Part shown: positions 51,613-59,594 of the stretch, in pieces | How the letters are laid out: each line of letters opens with the position of its first letter | Numbering within the stretch: the first letter of the stretch is position 1 | Source: Fibrella aquatilis | Lineage (GTDB): Bacteria > Bacteroidota > Bacteroidia > Cytophagales > Spirosomataceae | DNA: 64,000 nt | Assembly: GCF_017353255.1 (NCBI RefSeq) | Contig: NZ_JAFMYU010000030.1 | Span: 1-64,000 of the forward strand | Reading direction: 5' to 3' | Made by a program: the position numbers and the translations under genes | The notes under the pieces: generated by a model | What the model was told of the DNA's origin: nothing | The model's input: the letters and a program-made list of their open reading frames with translations, nothing else | Databases searched by the model: none

Positions 51613-52413
51613 TCACGTTGGTTGTTCGTTGTTCGCTGAGGCCATGAAGGCGATGATGCCTACGCCTACTTTATTGATGACGTCGAACACAGAGAAGCTG
51701 AGGTGAATCCAGTTGTTGTCGACATTGGGCAGCACCGAAAGGACATAGCCAACAGGGTAGATGCCCCAGGTAGTGACCGACGTAAGGGCCATAAGCCGGA
51801 AAGCCCGCTGCTCTTCGGGCGTGGCCTGCTGCCGGTACCGTTGCCAGAACCGGTACAGTATAATGGGAATGACGAAGTAAAAAACGGTTGAAATAGCACC
51901 CCAGAAGAGCTTCTTATCTACCAAAACAGCACCGTCGGCCAGTACTTGCTGTTCACCAATGTAGCCCGTAATCACCATCAGCAGGTCGGCCAGTAGCAGA
52001 ATGGCGATTGTTCCGGGTGCCTGCGTAAACCGGATTCGCAGCATCTGACCCGTTTTCAGCAGCAGCAACGGCGTAGTTACGGCCCAATCGATGTAGCGGA
52101 GCTGGTTGATAGCGGCAAAAGACCCTTCCTGCAACAGTGCCGCCGCCACGGGGTTGTCGGTAGCCGCCACCTGCGCCAACATATGCCGGTAAATGTCCTG
52201 AATGAAATAGTACGAAATGCCCGCCACGGCAGCAATAATAGCCGTTATAGTGTTCGAGTCGCGGTGAATAGAGGCCACGCCGTTGCGGGTAGCCAGTGCG
52301 AAAATAAAGTGGCCTACGAAGGCATAGAAGGCAACAAACATAAAAAACCAGGCCACTACAGGCAACATACCAACCTGGCCGGCAAGGGGTAAAAATTGGT
52401 GATCAAATTCCAT
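51613..52413 (-). CDS. Microbial rhodopsin with a DTK motif
   Basis: A 266-residue, seven-helix retinal protein. Helix C reads RYIDWAVTTPLLLLK (residues 106-120). Asp109, Thr113 and Lys120 match positions 85, 89 and 96 of bacteriorhodopsin, so the motif is DTK: acceptor Asp is present but the proton-donor position holds Lys. Helix G has the Schiff-base Lys248 and Asp244 (FDVINKVG). Helix E reads WGAIST (171-176), with Gly172 where bacteriorhodopsin has Trp138, the place that must be small for a bound carotenoid antenna. Leu at the tuning position (PR 105) suggests green absorption. A light-driven outward proton pump is the best guess. No Blh or CrtY gene is adjacent. Confidence 0.92.
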   Translation of the reverse strand: MEFDHQFLPLAGQVGMLPVVAWFFMFVAFYAFVGHFIFALATRNGVASIHRDSNTITAIIAAVAGISYYFIQDIYRHMLAQVAATDNPVAAALLQEGSFAAINQLRYIDWAVTTPLLLLKTGQMLRIRFTQAPGTIAILLLADLLMVITGYIGEQQVLADGAVLVDKKLFWGAISTVFYFVIPIILYRFWQRYRQQATPEEQRAFRLMALTSVTTWGIYPVGYVLSVLPNVDNNWIHLSFSVFDVINKVGVGIIAFMASANNEQPT

Positions 52414-52432
52414 AACGTTAGGAGAAAGCGGG

Positions 52433-52498
52433 TTATACTATGACATAATTGACCCTTTAACCCACTCCTGCGCAACGTGGCTGTGGTTTTTATACTAT
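52433..52498. promoter_or_regulatory. 9-bp direct repeat upstream of the rhodopsin gene
   Basis: TTATACTAT (ATAGTATAA on the rhodopsin strand) occurs at 52433-52441 and 52490-52498, a spacing of 57 bp. Both lie within 90 bp of the start. They may be part of the promoter or a paired regulator site; nothing else supports this. Confidence 0.3.
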
Positions 52499-52621
52499 TT
52501 TAATCTATATAATTACTCTTCTATTGTACGGACAGACAGTGCGTCTCCAGACAATGCTGGTTCCGTAGTGCTCAACTTAGGCTATTGCCAACCAGTTGAG
52601 TCGCCGGGTCCATTAACCCGT

Positions 52622-53458
52622 TTAGTAGTCGCCCCCGGCACCGCCACCGCCGAAGCTGCCGCCGCCGAAACCGCCAAAACCACCGCCGCCGCTGTCGCCG
52701 CCACCGCCCCAACTGCCCGACGAGCTACCCCAACCTGAGAAGGTGGTATAGGGTAGAAACATACCGCCACCCCGGTAGCCACTACCTCCTCTGCCCCCAC
52801 CCGACCGGCGCGAGATAAAGAAGATGACCATGGCAATGATGAACAGCCAGAACAAAATTTCGCCCATCGAGGTGTCGTCGCCGCTGTCGCGCGGATCAGC
52901 TTTGTATTCGCCGCTAAGGCGGCGAATCATCTCGGTAGTGGCCTCATCCAGGCCCTGATAATACTGCTGTTGCTTGAAATTGGGAGCCAGAATCTGACCG
53001 ATAATGCGCTTGGCAATGGCATCGGGAATGGCTCCTTCCAGGCCATAGCCTGTGGCGATATAGAGCTTACGATTGCCCGTGGCCCACAGCAGTACCAAGC
53101 CGTTGTTCTTTCCCTTCTGCCCCACGCCCCACTTCCGGCCAATAGAAAACGCATAGTCAGCCGCCTCATATTGCCCCGTCGATTTTACCACCACAATGGT
53201 GATCTGAGTAGAGGTAGAGTCGTTGTATGTGTCGAGTTTGCGTTCCAGTTGCTGTACTTCGCTCGGCGACAGCATCCCCACCAGGTCGTTCACCAGCCGG
53301 GGCGGGTTAGGGCGGTTGGGCAGGCTATCGTCGGGCACGGTTTGGGCCAGCAAAGGTGCCGACAGCAACCACCCAATAACCCAGCCACCAAGGATAGCCA
53401 GCCGCAACAAACGAGAAAAAGAAGGGACGTAGATCACGGGAACGGAGGATGTAGGCAT
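52622..53458 (-). CDS. TPM-domain protein, Gly-rich (YgcG-like)
   Basis: A 278-residue protein with a signal peptide ending PLLAQ, a TPM domain (RPNPPRLVNDLVGMLSPSEVQ, STSTQITIVVVKSTGQ, YIATGYGLEGAIPDAIAKRII), a helix (LFWLFIIAMVIFFISR), and a very Gly-rich tail (GGGGDSGGGGFGGFGGGSFG). TPM proteins are often found with LemA, as here. Its chemistry is debated, with phosphatase or chaperone roles suggested. The start at 53458 gives the signal peptide; the frame is open from 53518. Confidence 0.9.
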   Translation of the reverse strand: MPTSSVPVIYVPSFSRLLRLAILGGWVIGWLLSAPLLAQTVPDDSLPNRPNPPRLVNDLVGMLSPSEVQQLERKLDTYNDSTSTQITIVVVKSTGQYEAADYAFSIGRKWGVGQKGKNNGLVLLWATGNRKLYIATGYGLEGAIPDAIAKRIIGQILAPNFKQQQYYQGLDEATTEMIRRLSGEYKADPRDSGDDTSMGEILFWLFIIAMVIFFISRRSGGGRGGSGYRGGGMFLPYTTFSGWGSSSGSWGGGGDSGGGGFGGFGGGSFGGGGAGGDY

Positions 53459-53474
53459 ATCAAACGCCGATGGG

Positions 53475-53900
53475 TCAGCCAAGCGAGATGTCGTCCGAAA
53501 GCTCGTTCTGGTCATCATCCACGCTGGGGAAATACTGCTTCAATTGATGGCCCGCCTGTTCGATACCTTGGCTGAGACCTTCCACGTACTCATTTTTGGC
53601 GAAATGCTGCCGCATGAGGTCTTTGGTGCTATCCCAAAAACCGGCGGGCACCTTAGCATCGATGCCCGAATCGCCCAGCACGGCAAACTTCCGGTCGTCG
53701 TGGGCGAGGTAAAAGAGTACGCCATTCTGCTGCCGCGTCTGGTGCATGCCCAGGTGCTTGAACACCTCGATGGCCCGCCTCATAGGGTCGCCGTCGGGGC
53801 AGTTGGCCTCCAGATGCACCCGGATCTCGCCCGACGTTTCCTGTTCGGCCTGCCGGATGGCGGCAATCAATTGCTGTTGCTGTTCGGGGGTGAGGAGCAT
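53475..53900 (-). CDS. Short TPM-domain protein
   Basis: A 141-residue protein with a TPM domain only (LTPEQQQQLIAAIRQAEQETSGEIRVHLEA, VLFYLAHDDRKFAVLGDSGIDAKVP) and no signal peptide or anchor. It lies between LemA and the larger TPM gene. The absence of a membrane segment makes it the cytoplasmic partner of the exported TPM protein, as seen in other Bacteroidota clusters. Its exact role is unknown. Confidence 0.9.
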   Translation of the reverse strand: MLLTPEQQQQLIAAIRQAEQETSGEIRVHLEANCPDGDPMRRAIEVFKHLGMHQTRQQNGVLFYLAHDDRKFAVLGDSGIDAKVPAGFWDSTKDLMRQHFAKNEYVEGLSQGIEQAGHQLKQYFPSVDDDQNELSDDISLG

Positions 53901-53916
53901 CTTGGAGGAAATTAAG

Positions 53917-53980
53917 AATTAAGAATTAAGAATGGGTCAACACAAACTGATAGCTGCGAATCCATTCTTAATTCTTAATT
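53917..53980. repeat. 19-bp inverted repeat of AATTAAGAATTAAG words
   Basis: AATTAAGAATTAAGAATGG (53917-53935) pairs perfectly with 53962-53980. It lies between the LemA and short TPM genes and could limit the transcript between them. Confidence 0.8.
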
Positions 53981-53998
53981 CCTCATTCTTAATTAGCC

Positions 53999-54589
53999 CT
54001 ACTTCGTATCGAAATTCACACTCGGCGCATTCTGTGCGGCGGCACTGGCCTGGAAGAAGCCTTTGCGCTGGAAGCCGAAGATACCCGCGAAAATGCTGGC
54101 CGGGAAGGTTCGCACGGCCACGTTATAGTTGCCTACTACGCCGTTGAAGTCATTGCGCGACACAGCAATGCGGTTTTCAGTACCTTCCAATTGGGCTTGC
54201 AATTCTTTGAAGCCTTCGGTGGCGCGTAGCTGCGGATAGTTCTCCGACACGGCCAGTAACCGAGACAGTGAGCCTCCTAACTGATCTTGGGCGGCCTGAT
54301 ATTTCTGAAGATTTTCGGGTGTTAAGTCCTTAGCGTCCAACTTTATGCTTGTGGCATTGGCCCGGGCTTCGATCACACCCTGGAGGGTACTTTTCTCGAA
54401 ATTGGCTGCTCCCTGCACGGTTTTCACCAGGTTTGGAATCAGGTCGGCACGGCGTTGATACTGCGTTTGTACGCCGGCCCACGATTGCTCAACGGCAGTG
54501 TCTTTTTGCACAAGCCCATTGTATGAACTACAGCCTGCCACGCCTAAGATGACGGCTATTACAATGAAAATGATTAGTCCTCTTGACAT
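53999..54589 (-). CDS. LemA-family protein
   Basis: A 196-residue protein with an N-terminal hydrophobic stretch and a Cys (FIVIAVILGVAGCSS) that makes it a probable lipoprotein or anchored protein. The LemA body is clear: NGLVQKDTAVEQSWAGVQTQYQRRADLIPNLVKTVQGAANFE, and YPQLRATEGFKELQAQLEGTENRIA. The start at 54589 opens the membrane segment. It is the first gene of the LemA-TPM-TPM cluster, an arrangement common in Bacteroidota. Confidence 0.93.
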   Translation of the reverse strand: MSRGLIIFIVIAVILGVAGCSSYNGLVQKDTAVEQSWAGVQTQYQRRADLIPNLVKTVQGAANFEKSTLQGVIEARANATSIKLDAKDLTPENLQKYQAAQDQLGGSLSRLLAVSENYPQLRATEGFKELQAQLEGTENRIAVSRNDFNGVVGNYNVAVRTFPASIFAGIFGFQRKGFFQASAAAQNAPSVNFDTK

Positions 54590-54719
54590 GATTTTTACGA
54601 TTTGATCGAAACTGGTTTGTGGTTCAGTAAACGCCTCAAAGCTAACAACAGTTATCAATTTTCTGTGTGCAACGGTGTTGGGTGGTCATTTGCAGTGTGT
54701 TATTGGTTGCCAGACTACG

Positions 54720-54753
54720 TGGTCATTCGCTGCGCTGTCATTGGTCATTGGTC
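54720..54753. repeat. Half copy of the GGTCATTCGC repeat
   Basis: GGTCATTCGCTGCGCTGTCA is followed by TTGGTCATTGGTC. It matches one arm of the perfect inverted repeat at 2899-2982 with a few changes. No pairing arm is present, so it looks like a decayed copy. Confidence 0.55.
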
Positions 54754-54768
54754 CGGGGCGCGTACCTG

Positions 54769-55890
54769 TCAAAACGCTTCCCCAATAGTCAGGTACACAC
54801 CGCTGGAACCAACGCCGGTGTAGGGAAGGCCGCGACCGTAGTCGAGGCGCAGGTTAACGAGGTCGCGGTTGACCCGGATGCGCAGGCCTGCGCCGTAGGC
54901 TGCTTTGGGTTGGTTCAGGCGCAGGAAATCGGCCCGGCTGCCCAACGCGCCTACGGAACCGAAGCCTACCACGCCCAGCCGACCCCACACGTTCAGGCGC
55001 AGTTCGGCCTGTAACAGGGCCAGGTTGTCGTCGCGGTAACGGCCTTCGTAATAGCCCCGGCCGCGTTTGGTGCCGCCCAGCAGCGAGAGCGCGTTGAACG
55101 GAGCCTGCCCGCCGGTGGTCACGCTGAGCACATAGTTCAGGGCCAAGGTGAGGCGGCGGGTGAGCGGGTGATACGTAGCCACATCGGCCACCCAGCGGTC
55201 GTACCGTACCTGGCTGCCCACCGCGCTACCCTGGCTCAGCAACGAAAAATCGGCCACCATGCCGCGACTGGGGTAAAACACGTTGTTGCGCGAATCGTAG
55301 AACACGCCCGTCCCTACGCCCGAAAGCACACTTCCCGAACCACCCGGCACGGTGCCCGAAGCCAGCAGGCCGTCGGGTACGGTGCTGGTGATGACGTAGT
55401 GTTCATACTGGTAGCGCAGGCCTACATACAGCCCCCGCGCTGAGGGTGTTTGCCCCGCCGAAACCGTCCGGCTTCCTCCAGGCTGACCAATCCGCCGAAA
55501 CACATTAACCCGAATTCTGGGGAAGTTTACGCCGTAGAGTTCGTTTGGCACCTCGCGCTCACCAAGGCCAAAAAAGAAGTAGTTGTACTTGTAATAGCCC
55601 AGCTCACCGTTGGCAAAATACCCGTTGTTCTTATAGAAAATCTGGAACGGCAGGTACAGCAGCAACTGCTTATTCTGAGTATAGACCGCTCCCAGCGTCA
55701 CCTGTGAGGGCCTCACCTGCTGGCCTGTGTCGCCCCGAAACCGGAACGTAGCCGTGGGCGCAAACCCATAGCCAAAGCGTGTTTCGGGCGTATAATACAC
55801 CACCGGCAGGGGCAACAAGCTAAACCGCTTCGGCAGCACCGAATCAGCAGGGACAGCCAGTAAAGTAGTGAACAGTAGTGTGTTGAGCAT
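54769..55890 (-). CDS. BamA/TamA-like outer-membrane barrel protein
   Basis: A 373-residue outer-membrane protein with a signal peptide (LLFTTLLAVPADS). The barrel strands include YYTPETRFGYGFAPTATFRFRG, FYDSRNNVFYPSRGMVADFSLLSQG and the C-terminal YGAGLRIRVNRDLVNLRLDYG, typical of the surface-antigen part of the BamA family. It lacks POTRA domains, so it is a short, stand-alone barrel, perhaps a phospholipase- or transporter-like member. Its neighbours do not give a function. Confidence 0.85.
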   Translation of the reverse strand: MLNTLLFTTLLAVPADSVLPKRFSLLPLPVVYYTPETRFGYGFAPTATFRFRGDTGQQVRPSQVTLGAVYTQNKQLLLYLPFQIFYKNNGYFANGELGYYKYNYFFFGLGEREVPNELYGVNFPRIRVNVFRRIGQPGGSRTVSAGQTPSARGLYVGLRYQYEHYVITSTVPDGLLASGTVPGGSGSVLSGVGTGVFYDSRNNVFYPSRGMVADFSLLSQGSAVGSQVRYDRWVADVATYHPLTRRLTLALNYVLSVTTGGQAPFNALSLLGGTKRGRGYYEGRYRDDNLALLQAELRLNVWGRLGVVGFGSVGALGSRADFLRLNQPKAAYGAGLRIRVNRDLVNLRLDYGRGLPYTGVGSSGVYLTIGEAF

Positions 55891-55907
55891 AGCGCTCTAA
55901 ACTTCCT

Positions 55908-57005
55908 TTAAGCTTCGCTTTTTAGCGTTTGCATGTCGATCACAAACCGGAAGCGGACGTCTTCTTTCTCCATCCGTTCAAAGGCCTGATTGACAGCCTG
56001 AATGGGAATCAACTCGATCTCTGGAGCCAGGTTATGTTCGGCGCAGAAATCGAGCACCTCCTGCGTTTCCTGGATACTGCCAATCAACGACCCCGCCACC
56101 GACCGACGGTGCAGCGCTACCTCCATGTTGTTGGTGGCTTTTGAGAACGGTGCCAGCACGCCCACCACCACCAGCGAGCCGTCGCGCTTGAGGAGCTTGA
56201 TATACTCGTTGATATCGTAGGGGTCGGGGATGGTGCTCAGGATAAAATCGAGGGAAAGCTCGGCGGCGTTCATCGCTTTGATATCGCTCGACAGGATCAC
56301 TTGGTGGGCACCCAACGCCTCGGCAGCACCCGTTTTGGCTTCGGTGCTGGTGATCACCGTCACCTCGGCCCCCATGGCTTTGGCGAGTTGCACGGCCATG
56401 TGGCCCAGCCCGCCCAGGCCCACCACGCCTACCTTATCGCCCGCTTTCACGCCCCAGTGCTTCATGGGCGAATAGGTCGTGACGCCCGCGCAGAGGATGG
56501 GGGCAGCAGCTTTAATGTCGAGCTTATCGGGGATGCGCAACACAAACGACTCTTTCACCACAATGGATGTGGAGAAACCGCCAAATGTATTTTTCTTGTT
56601 GAATTCCAGCGGGTTAGGGTGCTGATAGCCGTTGTACGTAGCCAAAAAGCTCGACGGTCCTTCGCAATATTGCTCAACGCCTTCCTGACACGACGCGCAC
56701 TTGCCGCACGAATCGATCATGCAGCCCACGCCTACGGTATCGCCCACGTTGTACTTGGTCACGCCCAGCCCCACGGCGCTCACCTTACCCACAATCTCGT
56801 GGCCGGGTACGCAGGGATAAAGTGTGTTACCCCAGTCGTTTTTGATCTGGTGCAGATCGGAGTGGCACACGCCGCAGTAGAGAATGTCGATTTCTACTTC
56901 GTCGGCTTTAGGTTTCTCGCGCTCGATGTTCATGCGCGACACCATATTGAACGAATTAATCAGCGAGCGACTAGCCCCGTAGGCTTTTGTCTTGGTAGCT
57001 TCCAT
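55908..57005 (-). CDS. Zinc-dependent NAD(P) alcohol dehydrogenase
   Basis: A 365-residue medium-chain dehydrogenase of the cinnamyl/aryl alcohol type. The catalytic zinc ligands are in CGVCHSDLHQ and GHEIVGKV. The structural zinc loop has four Cys (CGKCASCQEGVEQYC region). The NADP-binding motif GVVGLGGLGHMAVQLAKAMGAEV follows. It reduces or oxidises aldehydes and alcohols in the cytoplasm. It precedes the BamA-like gene on the same strand by 17 bp, but they probably do not share a function. Confidence 0.93.
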   Translation of the reverse strand: MEATKTKAYGASRSLINSFNMVSRMNIEREKPKADEVEIDILYCGVCHSDLHQIKNDWGNTLYPCVPGHEIVGKVSAVGLGVTKYNVGDTVGVGCMIDSCGKCASCQEGVEQYCEGPSSFLATYNGYQHPNPLEFNKKNTFGGFSTSIVVKESFVLRIPDKLDIKAAAPILCAGVTTYSPMKHWGVKAGDKVGVVGLGGLGHMAVQLAKAMGAEVTVITSTEAKTGAAEALGAHQVILSSDIKAMNAAELSLDFILSTIPDPYDINEYIKLLKRDGSLVVVGVLAPFSKATNNMEVALHRRSVAGSLIGSIQETQEVLDFCAEHNLAPEIELIPIQAVNQAFERMEKEDVRFRFVIDMQTLKSEA

Positions 57006-57095
57006 TGATTGCGTTGATTAAAAAAAGCAGCTCACCAGCCTATCCATAGACTGACAAGCTGCTCTCGTAAGCAACAAGCAAATGGTATTGTTTAA

Positions 57096-57122
57096 GCCTT
57101 GTGAGCCAAAGGCTCTCAAGGC
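57096..57122. terminator. Hairpin between the DUF4397 and dehydrogenase genes
   Basis: GCCTTGTGAGCC pairs with GGCTCTCAAGGC (one mismatch) around a 3-base loop. It lies downstream of the DUF4397 gene (stop at 57142). Confidence 0.65.
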
Positions 57123-57141
57123 GCTGCCTTCGGGTAAGCAA

Positions 57142-57927
57142 TTACCGATTCACATACAAATTCAGACTTGCCGCAGTAGCACCCGTCCGTCCAACTAAGC
57201 CCCGAGCAAAAACCGTCAGCACCCGACCATTGGCAATATTTGAAAAGACAACTGTACCAACATTGGTCGTTGCTCCAGGTAACCGTAGGGCCAATGTAGG
57301 GTTGGTAAAGGCATCGAGCGTAACAAACGACGAAGCTCCCTTATACGCAATTGCTTGAGCTACAGGCGTAGCCGTCTTACCATCGGCTGACAGGATAAAC
57401 AGATCATAGCCAGTAGCTGGGCCGTTGGGTATCATGTTGACAAATCGTACGTAGACCTTGCTTGAGGAGTTGAGCTGCGTGAAATCATCTTTCAGCAACG
57501 TCGTTTCAGGTTGAACACCCGTACCCGATACAAACAGGGAATAATAGACGTTGTCGTCGAGTGTGGCAGATGAACTTCCTACGGCCGTTGCACTGGCCGT
57601 GGTGGTAGTGGCGGGTGATGTAAGGCTCAGTGACACAGCGCCAGGCGAGACGATAGCGTAGTTACTACCTGAGCTGGGAAAAGAGTTATTGTATGGCAAA
57701 CCTACCGCAAAACCGGAACTGCTGGCTGTGACGCCACTGGGCGTAAAGGCACTAAATTTTTTACCGTTGACTGCCAGTTCAATGCCTCCTGGTAGGTCAG
57801 GGGCAACATTGATTAGTTTTAGCCGCGCACCCGACGTAACGGGATCAACAGGTATGGTCAGCGCATTTTTTTCGCAGGAAGCCAGCATCAGACTGGCGGC
57901 GATGAAAACGTAGATGAGATGCTTCAT
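57142..57927 (-). CDS. DUF4397 lipoprotein
   Basis: A 261-residue lipoprotein (SLMLASCEKNAL). The two beta domains show DUF4397 features (ARLKLINVAPDLPGGIELAVNGKKF, SSKVYVRFVNMIPNGPATGYDLF). It follows the SusD gene on the same strand and is probably a surface accessory of that nutrient uptake system. A near-perfect hairpin separates the two. The start at 57927 gives the lipoprotein signal. Confidence 0.9.
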   Translation of the reverse strand: MKHLIYVFIAASLMLASCEKNALTIPVDPVTSGARLKLINVAPDLPGGIELAVNGKKFSAFTPSGVTASSSGFAVGLPYNNSFPSSGSNYAIVSPGAVSLSLTSPATTTTASATAVGSSSATLDDNVYYSLFVSGTGVQPETTLLKDDFTQLNSSSKVYVRFVNMIPNGPATGYDLFILSADGKTATPVAQAIAYKGASSFVTLDAFTNPTLALRLPGATTNVGTVVFSNIANGRVLTVFARGLVGRTGATAASLNLYVNR

Positions 57928-57935
57928 GGAGGGAA

Positions 57936-58029
57936 AGTTCAAGGTTTAACGTCTAAGGTTTAAGGTTGCTTCGCGCTTAGCGTGTAATACGCGAAGCAAC
58001 CTTAAACCTTAGACGTTAAACCTTGAACT
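57936..58029. repeat. 40-bp perfect inverted repeat (GTTGCTTCGC family, best copy)
   Basis: The arms 57936-57975 and 57990-58029 are perfectly complementary with a 14-base loop. They hold the words GTTCAAGGTTTAACGTC and TTAAGGTTGCTTCGCG. It lies exactly between the SusD stop (58033) and the DUF4397 start (57927) and can serve as a terminator or attenuator. Confidence 0.92.
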
Positions 58030-58032
58030 CGT

Positions 58033-59577
58033 TTAGGGTTGTGTAAACCAGACAGGCTTAGTGTGAAAATCGAGTTCGAGGCCGCCAATCTTGGTTAGTG
58101 CTGGAATGTTCCAGACGTACTCCGAATTGTATCGTGGGCGCAGCCGTTGCACTGACTTTCCACCGTTGTCCCCGTATAACGTGGTGGGCAGTGCAAACGT
58201 CGTAAACACATCGGGGCTGTAGTTATAGCGCCGTAGATCGGCCCACTGCTCCAGAAACCCCCAGCCCCACTGGGCAATATATTTCTGCGCCATAATCTGG
58301 CTCAGCGTCAGGTTAGCAGCCACTGTGGGAACCACCAATGGGCTGTTCAGGTAAGCAGTACGGTCTGTGGCGGGGGCGTTTACATAAGGGGCCGTCAGGT
58401 GGGCTTCTATACCCTTCTTGTAAGCAGCCAGTGCAGTTGCTTTATCACCTTTGATGAAGGCAGCCTCAGCTTTGATAAACTGTAGCTGTGCATAAGTCAT
58501 CAGGGGTAATGGCCCTTTATCAGTAAAAATAAACCGACCCAGCGTGCCCAGTGGCGGATTAGCTACCACGGGTGTGCCCCATACGTTGACGGTACGAGTA
58601 GCTGCTGGCACACTGGCGGCGGTCGACTGCCCCTGCCCCGGATTCAAACCCCGGTAGATGCCATCACCGCTGGGAGCCAGCATGATCGCAAGCCGTGGAT
58701 CTTTCACTCCGCCAAATACAGTCCCGTCCAACAACCGCAGGATGTAGTTCGATTGTACCAGCGAGTTCATATTCTGCCGCACCGGCCCGAAGAAGCTGGC
58801 ATCGGCCGTGCTAAGGCCATTGAACGTAAATAGGGCGTCGTCGGCGTTGTTGACAAAGGCGCTGTCTACATACTGGATCACCTTGTCGGGGCTATAGGTC
58901 CCCGTTTTATTTGAGAGGTGATGCGCGTTAATAGCTAACATACCGTAGGCAAACCGTTTCCACTTCAAGCGGTCACCCTTGTAAATAATGTCGCCGCGGG
59001 CTAGTTGTACCTGCGACACTTTACCATCGGCCCGGTTGAGGTTCTTGATTCCCTCAGTTAGCAGTTGCTGTACCTTGGTATATACCTCTGGCTGCGTGTT
59101 ATAATTAAACACGTTTTTGTTCGGGTCCTGGTCGTAGGCTTCGTCCAGAATGATTTCGCCGTGTACATCGGTCAGCATTTGCCAGCCCCAGGCTTGCATT
59201 ACATAACCTACACCCGCATAATCCCACTTTTCGCCCGCCTGAGCATCATCGATGAGGTTGAGCAGGTTACGGCCACCACGCCAGTATACATTCCGCCACA
59301 GTTCGCCGCCCGCATCTGATGCAGGAACGTAACCGTGCAGATCCCAGAGATCATTCGACGTGGCCGCATTCTGCCAGTTTTGTACGTAACGGCCAATAAA
59401 CCGAGCATCGAACTGTACTCCCAGCGCATACTGGTTCTGGATGGGAGCCAGTAATAACGCTGCTTCTACGGCATCGGGGTTGTTGGGGTTTTTGTTAATG
59501 TCGAGGTAGTCCTCGCAACTGCTTAGCAGCAAGCCCATTCCTACAAAAAAGAGGGCAATGTATTTTCTAAGAATCAT
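58033..59577 (-). CDS. SusD/RagB-like nutrient-binding lipoprotein
   Basis: A 514-residue outer-membrane lipoprotein (LLSSCEDYLDINKNPNNP). The helical TPR-like body is typical of SusD-like proteins of the second group (LLLAPIQNQYALGVQFDARFIG, WADLRRYNYSPDVFT). It captures a glycan or other ligand and hands it to SusC. It directly follows SusC on the same strand (17 bp). No dedicated hydrolase or ECF/anti-sigma pair is adjacent, so the substrate is unknown. Confidence 0.95.
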   Translation of the reverse strand: MILRKYIALFFVGMGLLLSSCEDYLDINKNPNNPDAVEAALLLAPIQNQYALGVQFDARFIGRYVQNWQNAATSNDLWDLHGYVPASDAGGELWRNVYWRGGRNLLNLIDDAQAGEKWDYAGVGYVMQAWGWQMLTDVHGEIILDEAYDQDPNKNVFNYNTQPEVYTKVQQLLTEGIKNLNRADGKVSQVQLARGDIIYKGDRLKWKRFAYGMLAINAHHLSNKTGTYSPDKVIQYVDSAFVNNADDALFTFNGLSTADASFFGPVRQNMNSLVQSNYILRLLDGTVFGGVKDPRLAIMLAPSGDGIYRGLNPGQGQSTAASVPAATRTVNVWGTPVVANPPLGTLGRFIFTDKGPLPLMTYAQLQFIKAEAAFIKGDKATALAAYKKGIEAHLTAPYVNAPATDRTAYLNSPLVVPTVAANLTLSQIMAQKYIAQWGWGFLEQWADLRRYNYSPDVFTTFALPTTLYGDNGGKSVQRLRPRYNSEYVWNIPALTKIGGLELDFHTKPVWFTQP

Positions 59578-59594
59578 GTTGTCTTTAAACTCCT

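Noticed and set aside
54602-54823. Small plus-strand frame between LemA and the BamA-like gene
   Set aside because: It covers a decayed repeat arm and has no signal or domain. The region looks intergenic.
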